Positions 1 to 6,455 of a DNA stretch of 8,247 nucleotides are shown in pieces. Both the position numbers and the translations under genes were made by a program. Under the pieces are notes generated by a model that worked only from the letters and a program-made list of their open reading frames with translations, searched no databases and had not been told where the DNA came from. Every line of letters starts with the position of its first letter. Position 1 is the first letter of the stretch. The stretch comes from JBEIHX01 sp044375455 (GTDB taxonomy: Bacteria; Pseudomonadota; Alphaproteobacteria; Caulobacterales; Aquidulcibacteraceae). The stretch is taken from the NCBI GenBank assembly GCA_044375455.1, contig JBILMQ010000160.1, forward strand, positions 1 through 8,247. The letters run 5' to 3'.

Positions 1-715
1 CTGTACTCTCCGAGATCCCGTGTCTTTTTGCGGCCGCCGCGGCGGTTAGCTTGCTCCCGGCGTCCTTTTTCCAGAACGCTTCTTTGGCCTCGTCGCTCTT
101 GTCCTTCCGCGCGCGCGCACTTGCCCGGCCACCGTCGCGGCCGCCTTTCCGCTTGGCCTCTCGCCAAGCGCGCGCGAGCTCGGCAGACTTGGCAAGCTGA
201 ATGATGCGTTCTCCGTCCCGCCCGTAAAAGACAAAGGATGCCCCCAGGCCGAGCAGGCGCGCCAATGCCGCGCCGCGTTCCCAAGGGGCGCTTCGGGAGT
301 CGAGAACCTCGCACCATTCTTCGAGTATGCCGGCGGCCATCACGGCAAAACAAAAAGCGACGGGTGACCCCTGCTTGTGCTCATCAACCCAACGGTCCGC
401 CTCTCCCCAGAGCCGGATCGCGGCGCGTAAATCTGTAGGCGCGCGTGTCCAAGCCGGCTTTGGCGTGAAGCCATACGCGCGCAGCACAGACAAGGCGGCC
501 TCGCGATTGCGTAGCAGCGCTTGCATGAGGCCTTCGGCGTCCAGCCGGGCAAACGCATGCCAGGGGGTGAAGCCGCCGGTGTCGCGATCATGCAGCCCGG
601 CCGCGGTCTCGAAACCATCAACCGCAGCGCTCACGGCTTCGAAGTCTATCTCCAGTTCTTCGAAGTCGATCTTCGCATCCGTTTGATCGGGCCGCTTGCC
701 GCCGCGCCGCGTCAC
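1..715 (-). CDS. Uncharacterised protein encoded directly behind the integrase (3' part outside window)
   Basis: I do not recognise this protein. The reading frame is open from a GTG at 715 to the left edge (238 codons, no stop). The GTG overlaps the integrase TGA in a GTGA junction, and a weak GGGG lies a few bases upstream, so translation is probably coupled to the integrase. Visible parts: a charged, acidic N-terminus (about residues 10-30); a mostly helical body (about 50-180) with several Trp and the segments PWHAFARLD and RLWGEADRWVDEH; a strongly basic Gly/Arg/Lys stretch (about 182-206); and an end reading KLTAAAAAKRHGISEST, which resembles the start of a resolvase-type helix-turn-helix. 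No signal peptide or membrane segment is seen. DNA binding, perhaps as an accessory or regulatory factor of the element, is an inference from the basic stretch, the HTH-like end and the position. The frame is convincing because codon choice is G/C-rich at third positions throughout and the other frames are broken. Confidence 0.72.
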   Translation of the reverse strand, partial: MTRRGGKRPDQTDAKIDFEELEIDFEAVSAAVDGFETAAGLHDRDTGGFTPWHAFARLDAEGLMQALLRNREAALSVLRAYGFTPKPAWTRAPTDLRAAIRLWGEADRWVDEHKQGSPVAFCFAVMAAGILEEWCEVLDSRSAPWERGAALARLLGLGASFVFYGRDGERIIQLAKSAELARAWREAKRKGGRDGGRASARARKDKSDEAKEAFWKKDAGSKLTAAAAAKRHGISEST

Positions 716-1950
716 GCAAGACCCCGGATCGGCCGCACATTGTCAGCGTCCACCGCCTGGCCCTCGGTGACGAAACGCGCCCAATCGTCCATCAGCCTGC
801 GCCGCTTCTCCAGCATGTCGCCGCGCCGGTAAGCGGCTTCCACCCGGTTCTCGATGGCGTGCGCCAGCGCCTGCTCGCAGACATCACGCGGATAGGAAGT
901 CGCCTCGGCCGCCCAGTCCCTGAAGGTGGAGCGCAGGCCATGCGGGACCGCGTCCAGCCCCATGCGGCGCATGACGGCGCTTAAGGTCATGTCCGACACT
1001 TGCGCGCCTGGGCGCAGATCACTCGGGAAGACCAACCCCTGCCCGCCCTGAGCGTCCCTGCGTGCGCGCAGGATGGCCAACGCCGGCGCAGACAGAGGAA
1101 CACGGTGTTCCTTGCGGGCCTTCATGCGCGCAGCCGGGACGTTCCAGAGGCCCGCATCGAAGTCGATCTCCGCCCACGTCGCGCCGCGCACCTCGCCGCT
1201 GCGGGCGGCCGTCAGAAGGAGGAAGCGCAGGGCATCAGCCCCGGCGCCCTGGCGCATCGCCAGCGCCTGCCAGAAGCCCGGGACATCCCGCCATGGAAGC
1301 GCAGGGTGGTGCTCATGCTGGCGACGGGACCGCGGCAAGGCATAGGCGAGGTTTCCCTTCAACCGCGCAGGGTTAAGCCCCTGCGGGCGATGGCCGCGCG
1401 CCATGGCCCAGTCCAGCACCGCCTCGATGCGCTGGCGCACGCGCCGGGCGGTTTCGCGCTTGGTGGTCCATATCGGGTCCAGAACACGCAGCACGGCCGC
1501 TGTGTCGATGTCCGCAACGGGTGTGGGGCCGAGGGCCGCGGCGTAGTCCGTCAGCGCCTTGCGCCATTGGTGGCGATGCTTGGCGTTAGACCATTGGCTC
1601 TCGTGCTGCGCCAGATAGGCCTCGGCGGCTTTTCTGAAGGTCATGACAAATTCCGCGACAGGCGGGGCCGCCTCCTTCGTCCTGGCGGCGCGTCGTTCGG
1701 CCAGAGGGTCAACGCCAGTCCTGGCCTGCACCCGCAGCGCAGCCGCCCGCGTCCGGGCCTCCGCCAGGCTCACCTCGGGATAGGAGCCCAGCCCGACTTC
1801 CTGGCGTCGGCCGTCAGCAGTCATGAAGCGGACGCTCCAGCGTCGTGATGCGCCGCCGGACGCGGTGGCGGCGACCTTGAGACGCAGCCCGTTCGCGTCG
1901 GTCAGTGTGGCAGGCGCCGCAGCCTGCCGGATTGCTCGGTCAGTCAGCAT
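712..1950 (-). CDS. int: P4-type tyrosine recombinase/integrase of a tRNA-Ser-integrated element
   Basis: A 412-residue site-specific recombinase that should integrate and excise the element to its left at the adjacent tRNA-Ser gene. The N-terminal arm-DNA-binding domain (DUF4102 type, about 1-90) starts MLTDRAIRQA and contains the family-typical GLGSYPEVSLAEAR. A SAM-like core-binding domain follows (about 105-200), then the catalytic domain (about 215-390). Catalytic residues are all visible: R250 (TAARSGEVRG), K277 (RMKARKEHRVPLS), H337 and R340 (HGLRSTFRDW), H364 (ALAHAIENRVE) and nucleophile Y374 (AAYRRGD). The length is normal for the family. The frame stays open upstream to 2112, but the start at 1950 is preferred: it has a GGAGGGT ribosome site 6 nt upstream and matches where the family's N-terminus begins. 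The upstream part also runs through the putative arm sites. The gene lies between the tRNA 3' end and the element body and overlaps the next gene by 4 bp. It looks functional. Confidence 0.95.
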   Translation of the reverse strand: MLTDRAIRQAAAPATLTDANGLRLKVAATASGGASRRWSVRFMTADGRRQEVGLGSYPEVSLAEARTRAAALRVQARTGVDPLAERRAARTKEAAPPVAEFVMTFRKAAEAYLAQHESQWSNAKHRHQWRKALTDYAAALGPTPVADIDTAAVLRVLDPIWTTKRETARRVRQRIEAVLDWAMARGHRPQGLNPARLKGNLAYALPRSRRQHEHHPALPWRDVPGFWQALAMRQGAGADALRFLLLTAARSGEVRGATWAEIDFDAGLWNVPAARMKARKEHRVPLSAPALAILRARRDAQGGQGLVFPSDLRPGAQVSDMTLSAVMRRMGLDAVPHGLRSTFRDWAAEATSYPRDVCEQALAHAIENRVEAAYRRGDMLEKRRRLMDDWARFVTEGQAVDADNVRPIRGLA

Positions 1951-1956
1951 GATTTC

Positions 1957-1963
1957 ACCCTCC
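1957..1963 (-). promoter_or_regulatory. Strong ribosome binding site of the integrase
   Basis: On the minus strand GGAGGGT lies 6 nt before the ATG at 1950. It is the best Shine-Dalgarno match in the window. It decides the integrase start against the longer open frame that begins at 2112. Confidence 0.8.
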
Positions 1964-2004
1964 AAAAGTCGCGCCCTTGGCCCACCGGCGGGGCGCTGGT
2001 TCTG

Positions 2005-2127
2005 TGCCCCCATTATGCCCCCACAAATCGGGGCGCTGCGGGGAGGCAATGGCGGACGATTTCGGAAGAGGATAGACGATAAGCGCTGAATTTCCGACGC
2101 TTTTCTGGACATTTTCGGATGGGGGCA
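2005..2127. repeat. Three copies of an 8-bp motif: putative integrase arm sites
   Basis: TGCCCCCA occurs at 2005-2012 and 2016-2023, 11 bp apart from start to start, about one helical turn. Its exact reverse complement TGGGGGCA occurs at 2120-2127. All three lie in the 197 bp between the integrase start and the tRNA 3' end. P4/lambda-type recombinases bind short repeated arm sites flanking the crossover site, so this is the expected place. The role is an inference. The direct pair also brackets a CATAAT (minus strand), which could be part of an integrase promoter. No convincing -35 box was found for it. Confidence 0.6.
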
Positions 2128-2147
2128 GAAGCGCTTGGAAGGCGGGG

Positions 2148-2175
2148 TGGCGGTGACGGAGGGATTCGAACCCTC
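2148..2175 (-). other. Probable attachment site (att) at the 3' end of tRNA-Ser
   Basis: This is the tRNA portion from the T-arm through the CCA. Elements with P4-type integrases commonly recombine in the 3' part of a tRNA gene and restore it with an identical copy. The integrase and arm-like repeats sit directly beyond this end and the tRNA is intact, which fits. The matching copy at the far end of the element is not in the window, so the boundaries are approximate. Confidence 0.5.
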
Positions 2176-2240
2176 GATAGGTCTTTAGGACCTATAACGG
2201 TTTAGCAAACCGCCGCCTTCAGCCGCTCGGCCACGTCACC
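2148..2240 (-). tRNA. tRNA-Ser(GCU)
   Basis: A complete 93-nt class II tRNA that reads AGC/AGU serine codons. The acceptor strands GGTGACG and CGTCACC pair perfectly, followed by discriminator G and an encoded CCA at 2150-2148. The anticodon GCT is at 2206-2204, in the arm GGTTTGCTAAACC. A long variable arm (ATAGGTC...GACCTAT, perfect stem) is diagnostic of the Ser/Leu/Tyr class. The T-arm is GAGGG-TTCGAAT-CCCTC. A GCT anticodon, discriminator G and the long arm make serine unambiguous. The gene is undamaged and looks functional although a mobile element is joined to its 3' side. No clear intrinsic terminator is seen downstream; the native one may have been displaced by the insertion. Confidence 0.97.
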
Positions 2241-2461
2241 TGCTGAACCGTGCTTAGCCTCTCCACCGGCTGAGACGCAAGCGTCGCCAGCCATCGCTCA
2301 CACCGGCAATGATACCGAGTGCGGGCGCGCGCGCCACACGGCCATCAACAGAGTCTGAAGAACTGGGCAGCGCGCGGGCGTGCGACTTTATCGAAACGAA
2401 ACCAACACCCGATAACGTCGTCGTCTCGTCATTAGGCGCTCCCAGAGCAAACAAAGGCAGG
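2241..2461 (+). promoter_or_regulatory. Leader region between tRNA-Ser and the polysaccharide operon, with a weak promoter/operator candidate
   Basis: This divergent spacer holds the tRNA promoter on one strand and must hold the operon promoter on the other. The best plus-strand candidate is TTATCG (2388-2393), a 17-bp spacer, then GATAAC (2411-2416), 46 bp before the ATG at 2462. Both boxes are poor consensus matches. The outer parts also form an inverted repeat, TTATCG / CGATAA (2388-2393 and 2410-2415), which could be a regulator site or chance. An open frame from ATG 2309 runs through this region into the first gene, but its codons are less G/C-rich at third positions and include ATA, TTA, AGA and AGG, so I treat it as untranslated. 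Confidence 0.3.
2252..2280 (-). promoter_or_regulatory. Candidate promoter of tRNA-Ser
   Basis: On the minus strand TTGCGT (2280-2275) is followed after 17 bp by CTAAGC (2257-2252), within GCTAAGC. This partly matches the alphaproteobacterial housekeeping pattern TTGAC / GCTA-type -10. It would start transcription a few bases before the mature tRNA 5' end at 2240. The match is partial but the geometry is right. Confidence 0.4.
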
Positions 2462-4042
2462 ATGGCGCACGTGCGGCCAGACATTACCGCGGCTGGCGCA
2501 GCGCTCGACGCCGGGATGTCGGGCGAAGGCCTCCATGCCGCACAAAGCGACGGACGCGGGTCTTCCCGCCAGGCCTTGACCGGCCGCCCGCACCTGCCAG
2601 AGCAGACAGCGGCTGAAACAGGGCAGGCGCCTCGCTTGCGGGTCTACAAGATCGCACTGGTGCGGGTCTTTCAGACACTGGACGCGATCGCGGTGTTTGT
2701 GTCGATCGCATTGGCCTTCAGCGCGGTCTATGGGATCAGCCTGTGGACTGCGCCAGTCTTCGCCGCCGCCCCGCATCTTCTCGCAGGGCTGGTTTTTCTG
2801 TGGGCGCTGGCGGTCGCCGACATCTACGCCTTTCCCTATCGGCGTCGGACGCTTGGACATGTCGCCACAGTTCTTGGCGCCACAGTGGTCGCCGGGGTCG
2901 CCGCGGTCCTGGCGGGCGCGGCCCTGCTCACATGGGCGGCGCCCAACCAACTGGGGCCGGGACTCCTGGGAGCTGCAGCGGCTGTCACAGCCCTTCATGC
3001 CGCCTATATTCTGGTGGTCCGCTGGCTCACACGGCGGGGGCGGTTTTCAGAAAACGTGGTCATTGTCGGCGCCACCCAAAACGCCCGCACCCTGATCGCC
3101 CGCAATGCCGAACGCGGCGATCTCAATGTGCTCGGCGTCTTCGACGATCGCGCATCGCGCGCGCCCACATCCATCTGCGGGGTGCCAGTCATCGGGGACA
3201 CAGCAGCGCTGCTGGCTTGGGACCGCCTGCCCCAGGTCGACAGGATCATCATTACCGTCTCCAGCACCGCTCAAAGCCGGGTTCGGGATCTGATCGACAG
3301 ATTGCGACTGCTGCCGAACGGGGTCGCACTCCTGCTTGACATTGATGGCTTCAATCCGGAACGCACCTCCCTGGCAGAAATCGCCAACGCCCCGATCGCC
3401 ATGGTGTCCGGCTGGGCAAGCGACGACAAACGCGCTTTCGCAAAGAGGATGCAGGACATTGCCATCGCAGGCGCCATGTTGCTGGCCTTTGCCCCTGTCA
3501 TGATTGTCATTGCCATTCTTATACCGCTGGACAGCCCGGGGCCGATTTTTTTCCGGCAGCGGCGTCATGGATTCAACAACGAAATCATCCGTGTTTGGAA
3601 ATTTCGCTCAATGCATGCGCCGCCGGATCGAGACGAAAGCGCGCGGATCCAAAACCAGGTGCAGCCGGCCGATCCGCGGGTCACCCGAATCGGCCGCTTC
3701 CTGCGCCGATCCAGCCTCGATGAACTCCCGCAGCTGTTCAACGTTCTGGCCGGCGACATGTCGATCGTTGGGCCGCGCCCCCACGCGGTTGGGATGCGCA
3801 CCGGAGAGGTGGAGAGCCACCTGCTCGTCGCAGAATACGCGCATCGTCATCGCGTAAAGCCCGGAATCACCGGATGGGCCCAGATCCACGGGTCCCGAGG
3901 CCCGGTCAACACTCCAGAGGATGTCCGCGAGCGCGTGCGCCTTGACATTGAGTATATCGATCGCGCCAGCCTCTGGCTGGACCTGCTCATCATCCTGCGC
4001 ACAGCGCCCAGTCTGCTGGGCGACGCCCGACGTCCGCGCTGA
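2462..4042 (+). CDS. WcaJ-type undecaprenyl-phosphate sugar phosphotransferase (initiates polysaccharide synthesis)
   Basis: An inner-membrane enzyme that transfers a sugar 1-phosphate (glucose-1-P in characterised WcaJ members; substrate here unproven) from the nucleotide sugar to undecaprenyl phosphate. A polar Ala/Gly-rich N-terminus (1-60) precedes about four hydrophobic helices (about 68-185). A Rossmann-like CoA-binding-type domain follows (about 197-315, from NVVIVGATQNA). Then comes the bacterial sugar transferase domain: hydrophobic segment 332-356, DSPGPIFFRQRRHGFNNE (357-374), KFRSM (380-384), the putative catalytic Asp-Glu of SLDELPQL (D420, E421), GDMSIVGPRP (431-440), KPGITGWAQI (466-475) and DIEYI (495-499). 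It is full length at 526 residues. The start at 2462 has AAAGG and AGG just upstream. An ATG at 2309 would add 51 residues and has no ribosome site, so the start is uncertain. It is the first gene of the operon and ends 5 nt before the flippase. Related enzymes include holdfast HfsE/PssY/PssZ. Confidence 0.92.
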   Translation: MAHVRPDITAAGAALDAGMSGEGLHAAQSDGRGSSRQALTGRPHLPEQTAAETGQAPRLRVYKIALVRVFQTLDAIAVFVSIALAFSAVYGISLWTAPVFAAAPHLLAGLVFLWALAVADIYAFPYRRRTLGHVATVLGATVVAGVAAVLAGAALLTWAAPNQLGPGLLGAAAAVTALHAAYILVVRWLTRRGRFSENVVIVGATQNARTLIARNAERGDLNVLGVFDDRASRAPTSICGVPVIGDTAALLAWDRLPQVDRIIITVSSTAQSRVRDLIDRLRLLPNGVALLLDIDGFNPERTSLAEIANAPIAMVSGWASDDKRAFAKRMQDIAIAGAMLLAFAPVMIVIAILIPLDSPGPIFFRQRRHGFNNEIIRVWKFRSMHAPPDRDESARIQNQVQPADPRVTRIGRFLRRSSLDELPQLFNVLAGDMSIVGPRPHAVGMRTGEVESHLLVAEYAHRHRVKPGITGWAQIHGSRGPVNTPEDVRERVRLDIEYIDRASLWLDLLIILRTAPSLLGDARRPR

Positions 4043-4047
4043 CCGCC

Positions 4048-5496
4048 ATGCTCAGCCGCCATCTTCTGGGGTATCTGCCGGTCAATCTTGCGCAGGCGAT
4101 CGTTGCCTTCGGGGCCATCTACCTGTTCACGCGGGTCTTACCGCCAGAAGACTATGGCCGCTATGCCCTGGTCCTAGCCGCTGCGAGCCTTGTGCATACG
4201 ATCGCCTTCACCTGGGTCGAGGCGGCAGCCCATCGGTTCTACGCTGAGGCTGAAGAAAAGGGAGCGAAGGCAGATCACTTCGCGACCCTTCTGCGGCTAT
4301 GGCTCATGGCGGCCATACCAGCCACACTGAGCGTGGCAGGTCTTCTTCTTGTGTCGCCTTCAGCATCGGACATGCAGGCGGCGGCAGGCTTTGCGGCGGG
4401 CTCGATCTTGTTTCGCTCGCTGTTGCGCGTGGCGTTGGAGTCCCACCGGGCGGCGCGCCACGTGCTGCGCTATTCGGTGATCGAGTCACTTCATGTTCTC
4501 AGCGGGTTCGCAATTGGTCTGACTCTGATCCTGTCAACCGACCTCAGGTCTGCCGGACCCTTCGTTGGACTGCTCGTCGCTGCGGCCATCCTGGCGATTT
4601 TCGAGGCGCCTTGGCTGACGAGGCAGGTTCGGGGCGGACGATTCAGTCCGGAACGGGCAAATACCTATCTCACCTATGGCGCAGCGCTGTCAGGCGCGTT
4701 TGCCCTTGAGCAGATGCTCGCTGTCTCCGATCGATTCTTCATCGCGCACTTTCTGGGCGAAGAGGCGCTCGCCAGCTATGCGGCAGGTTACGGCCTCGCC
4801 GTGCGCGGACTGGACCTTCTGTTCGTTTGGGCCTCGACGGCGATCGCGCCTCTGCTCGTCGCCAGATATGAGAGCGAAGGGCCTGACGCCGCGCGCGCGA
4901 TGGCGAAAAGCTCAGTATGCGCGATGCTGGCGGTGAGCGTTCCAGCTGCTGTCGGCATCGCGGTCGTAGCCCGCCCCCTGGCCGAGGTCCTGGTCGGCCC
5001 TGCCCTTGCAACGGACGCGGCGCGCATCATCCCGTTCGTGACAGCCGCTGGCCTCGCTGCGGGTTTCATGACGCATTACCTGGCGGAAGCGTTCCTGCTG
5101 ACCAGGCGCACCGGACTGCGGGTACTGCTGCTTGCCCCGGCTGTCGTGGTCAATATTGGGTTGAACGCAACACTGATCCCACACTTTGGCGTCAACGGCG
5201 CAATTGCAGCAACGCTCATCGCATATTGGCTCGCAGCCGTTCTGCTTTACCTCGGCGCACGCCGACTGATCGGCCTGCCCTTTCCATTGGAGGCAGCTGC
5301 GCGGGTCCTGGCGGCGGCTGGCGTCATGGCCGGCTTCGTCACCCTGCTGCCGGCGATTGGCGGCCTTCCTGAACTGCTTCTAAAGTCAGCCTGCGGCGCC
5401 CTCGTCTATGTCATCGCCGCTGCTGCAATAAATGCTGCCGGGGTGCGCGACGCACTTCTGTCTTTGCGTCTCCGGCGACAGGCGCACGCACCATGA
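4048..5496 (+). CDS. Wzx-type oligosaccharide-lipid flippase
   Basis: A 482-residue polytopic membrane protein of the MOP/polysaccharide-export superfamily. It is predicted to flip the undecaprenyl-diphosphate-linked repeat unit across the inner membrane. By eye there are about 12-14 hydrophobic segments, for example near 12-30, 38-56, 84-103, 147-163, 168-187, 253-271, 289-308, 327-345, 357-375, 383-403, 416-436 and 447-463. Family-like features are the N-terminal pattern FTRVLPPEDYGRYALVLAAASL and the central EQMLAVSDRFFIAHFLGEEALASYAAGYGLAVR (about 221-253). Length is typical. The start follows the preceding stop after 5 nt and its own stop overlaps the next start (ATGA), so it is translated within the operon. 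Substrate specificity cannot be read from the sequence. Its position between the initiating transferase and two glycosyltransferases supports the Wzx role over a lipid II flippase. Confidence 0.9.
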   Translation: MLSRHLLGYLPVNLAQAIVAFGAIYLFTRVLPPEDYGRYALVLAAASLVHTIAFTWVEAAAHRFYAEAEEKGAKADHFATLLRLWLMAAIPATLSVAGLLLVSPSASDMQAAAGFAAGSILFRSLLRVALESHRAARHVLRYSVIESLHVLSGFAIGLTLILSTDLRSAGPFVGLLVAAAILAIFEAPWLTRQVRGGRFSPERANTYLTYGAALSGAFALEQMLAVSDRFFIAHFLGEEALASYAAGYGLAVRGLDLLFVWASTAIAPLLVARYESEGPDAARAMAKSSVCAMLAVSVPAAVGIAVVARPLAEVLVGPALATDAARIIPFVTAAGLAAGFMTHYLAEAFLLTRRTGLRVLLLAPAVVVNIGLNATLIPHFGVNGAIAATLIAYWLAAVLLYLGARRLIGLPFPLEAAARVLAAAGVMAGFVTLLPAIGGLPELLLKSACGALVYVIAAAAINAAGVRDALLSLRLRRQAHAP

Positions 5497-6455
5497 CCGC
5501 GCCCGCTGCGATGATTGAGACCGCACTGCACAGCGCAAACGCCCTCTGGCCCGGCGCCTCGCCGATCCTGTCCATCCTGGCGCCCTTCCACCGCGACGAC
5601 CCGCGCCCGCTTCTTGATGACCTCGCGGCCTGCTTTGACGGCGTGGCGGATCGAAGCGTCGAGCTTGTGCTGATCGACGACGGAACGCCAGGCGAGGACT
5701 TGTTCAACAAGGTGAGCGAACGTCTGCGCGCGTTCCCAGCGCCCTGCCTCGCCATCCGGCTCGCCTGCAATGTCGGGCGCGCCAGCGCCCGCAACCAGTT
5801 GCTTCGTCAGGCGCGGGGCGGTTATTTCCTCCTTCTTGATGCTGACATGTCGCCCAATGCGCCAGATTTTCTAAAACGTTATCTCGACGTGATCGCAGAC
5901 GGTGAGGCAGATATGGCGTTTGGCGGCTTTACGGTTGCGCGGGCGCCGTACACACCCAAGACCGCGGTGCACCGGGCGCATTCGCAGCGTTATGATTGTC
6001 TGCCGGCGCGCGCCCGCGGGCCGCAGCACGTTTACACCAGCAATGTTCTTGTGCGGCGCGCCGTCATGGATGTGGCGCCATTCGATGAAGCTTTTGTCGG
6101 CTGGGGCTGGGAGGATGTGGACTGGGGACTGCGCGCCCAGGCGCTCAGTATGCGCCTGGTGCATATCGACAATCCCGCAACGCATATGGGCCTTGATGAT
6201 TGCGACGTCCTGCTGCGCAAATCCGCAAGCGCGGCGGCGAACTTCCAGCGATTGATTACGAAGCACCCTGAGGCCAGCCGCCGCTGGCCCGCCCGCCAGG
6301 CGGCCGAACTCCTGCAAAAGCTGCCAGGTCACCACTTTGCGCGCCCGCTTCTCAGGGCCGTTGTCCATGACCGCGCCGGCTTGATGCCGATGGCCGTGCG
6401 GATCTGGGCCCTGAAGCTCTGGCGGGCATCCCACGCCGCACAGGCGCTCAAATGA
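5493..6455 (+). CDS. Family 2 glycosyltransferase with Glyco_transf_7C-like C-terminal part
   Basis: A 320-residue GT-A fold transferase expected to add one sugar to the lipid-linked repeat unit at the cytoplasmic face. The nucleotide-binding half begins at about residue 24 (PILSILAPFHR), continues with ELVLIDDGTP (57-66) and NVGRASARNQLL (93-104), and has the metal-binding DXD in LLLDADMS (D116, D118). The acceptor half carries SNVLVRRAVMDVAPFDEAF and GWGWEDVDWGLRA (203-215). The ED pair of that motif is where this group usually has its catalytic base. About 23 residues precede the fold. There is no membrane helix. The ATG overlaps the flippase stop as ATGA, with AGG 10 nt upstream, indicating coupled translation. 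Donor and acceptor sugars are unknown; chondroitin/galactosyl-type transferases share the WGWED motif, but that does not prove specificity. Confidence 0.9.
   Translation: MTAPAAMIETALHSANALWPGASPILSILAPFHRDDPRPLLDDLAACFDGVADRSVELVLIDDGTPGEDLFNKVSERLRAFPAPCLAIRLACNVGRASARNQLLRQARGGYFLLLDADMSPNAPDFLKRYLDVIADGEADMAFGGFTVARAPYTPKTAVHRAHSQRYDCLPARARGPQHVYTSNVLVRRAVMDVAPFDEAFVGWGWEDVDWGLRAQALSMRLVHIDNPATHMGLDDCDVLLRKSASAAANFQRLITKHPEASRRWPARQAAELLQKLPGHHFARPLLRAVVHDRAGLMPMAVRIWALKLWRASHAAQALK

Noticed and set aside
105..120. Alternating CG run (possible Z-DNA tract)
   Set aside because: It falls in Ala/Arg codons of the left-edge gene. Such runs are common in G/C-rich coding DNA.
46..621. Short minus- and plus-strand open frames at the left end
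   Set aside because: They are shadows of the GTG-started gene at 1-715, with poor composition and no motifs.
1000..1848. Long plus-strand open frame (282 codons) opposite the integrase
   Set aside because: It lies fully antisense to a well-supported integrase. Its translation is Arg/Pro/Gly-rich with no family motif, as expected from a shadow in G/C-rich DNA.
1951..2112. N-terminal extension of the integrase frame
   Set aside because: The extension runs through the repeat sites and lies upstream of a strong ribosome site and the family-typical MLTDRAIRQ start.
2081..2136. AAGCGCT repeated at 2081 and 2129, and TTTCGGA at 2060 and 2113
   Set aside because: The matches are short and irregularly spaced, and AGCGCT is a self-palindrome. 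They could be extra protein sites but are not distinguishable from chance.
2432..2998. Minus-strand open frame (188 codons) opposite the sugar phosphotransferase
   Set aside because: It is Cys/Arg/Pro-rich with no recognisable domain and is fully antisense to a motif-rich gene.
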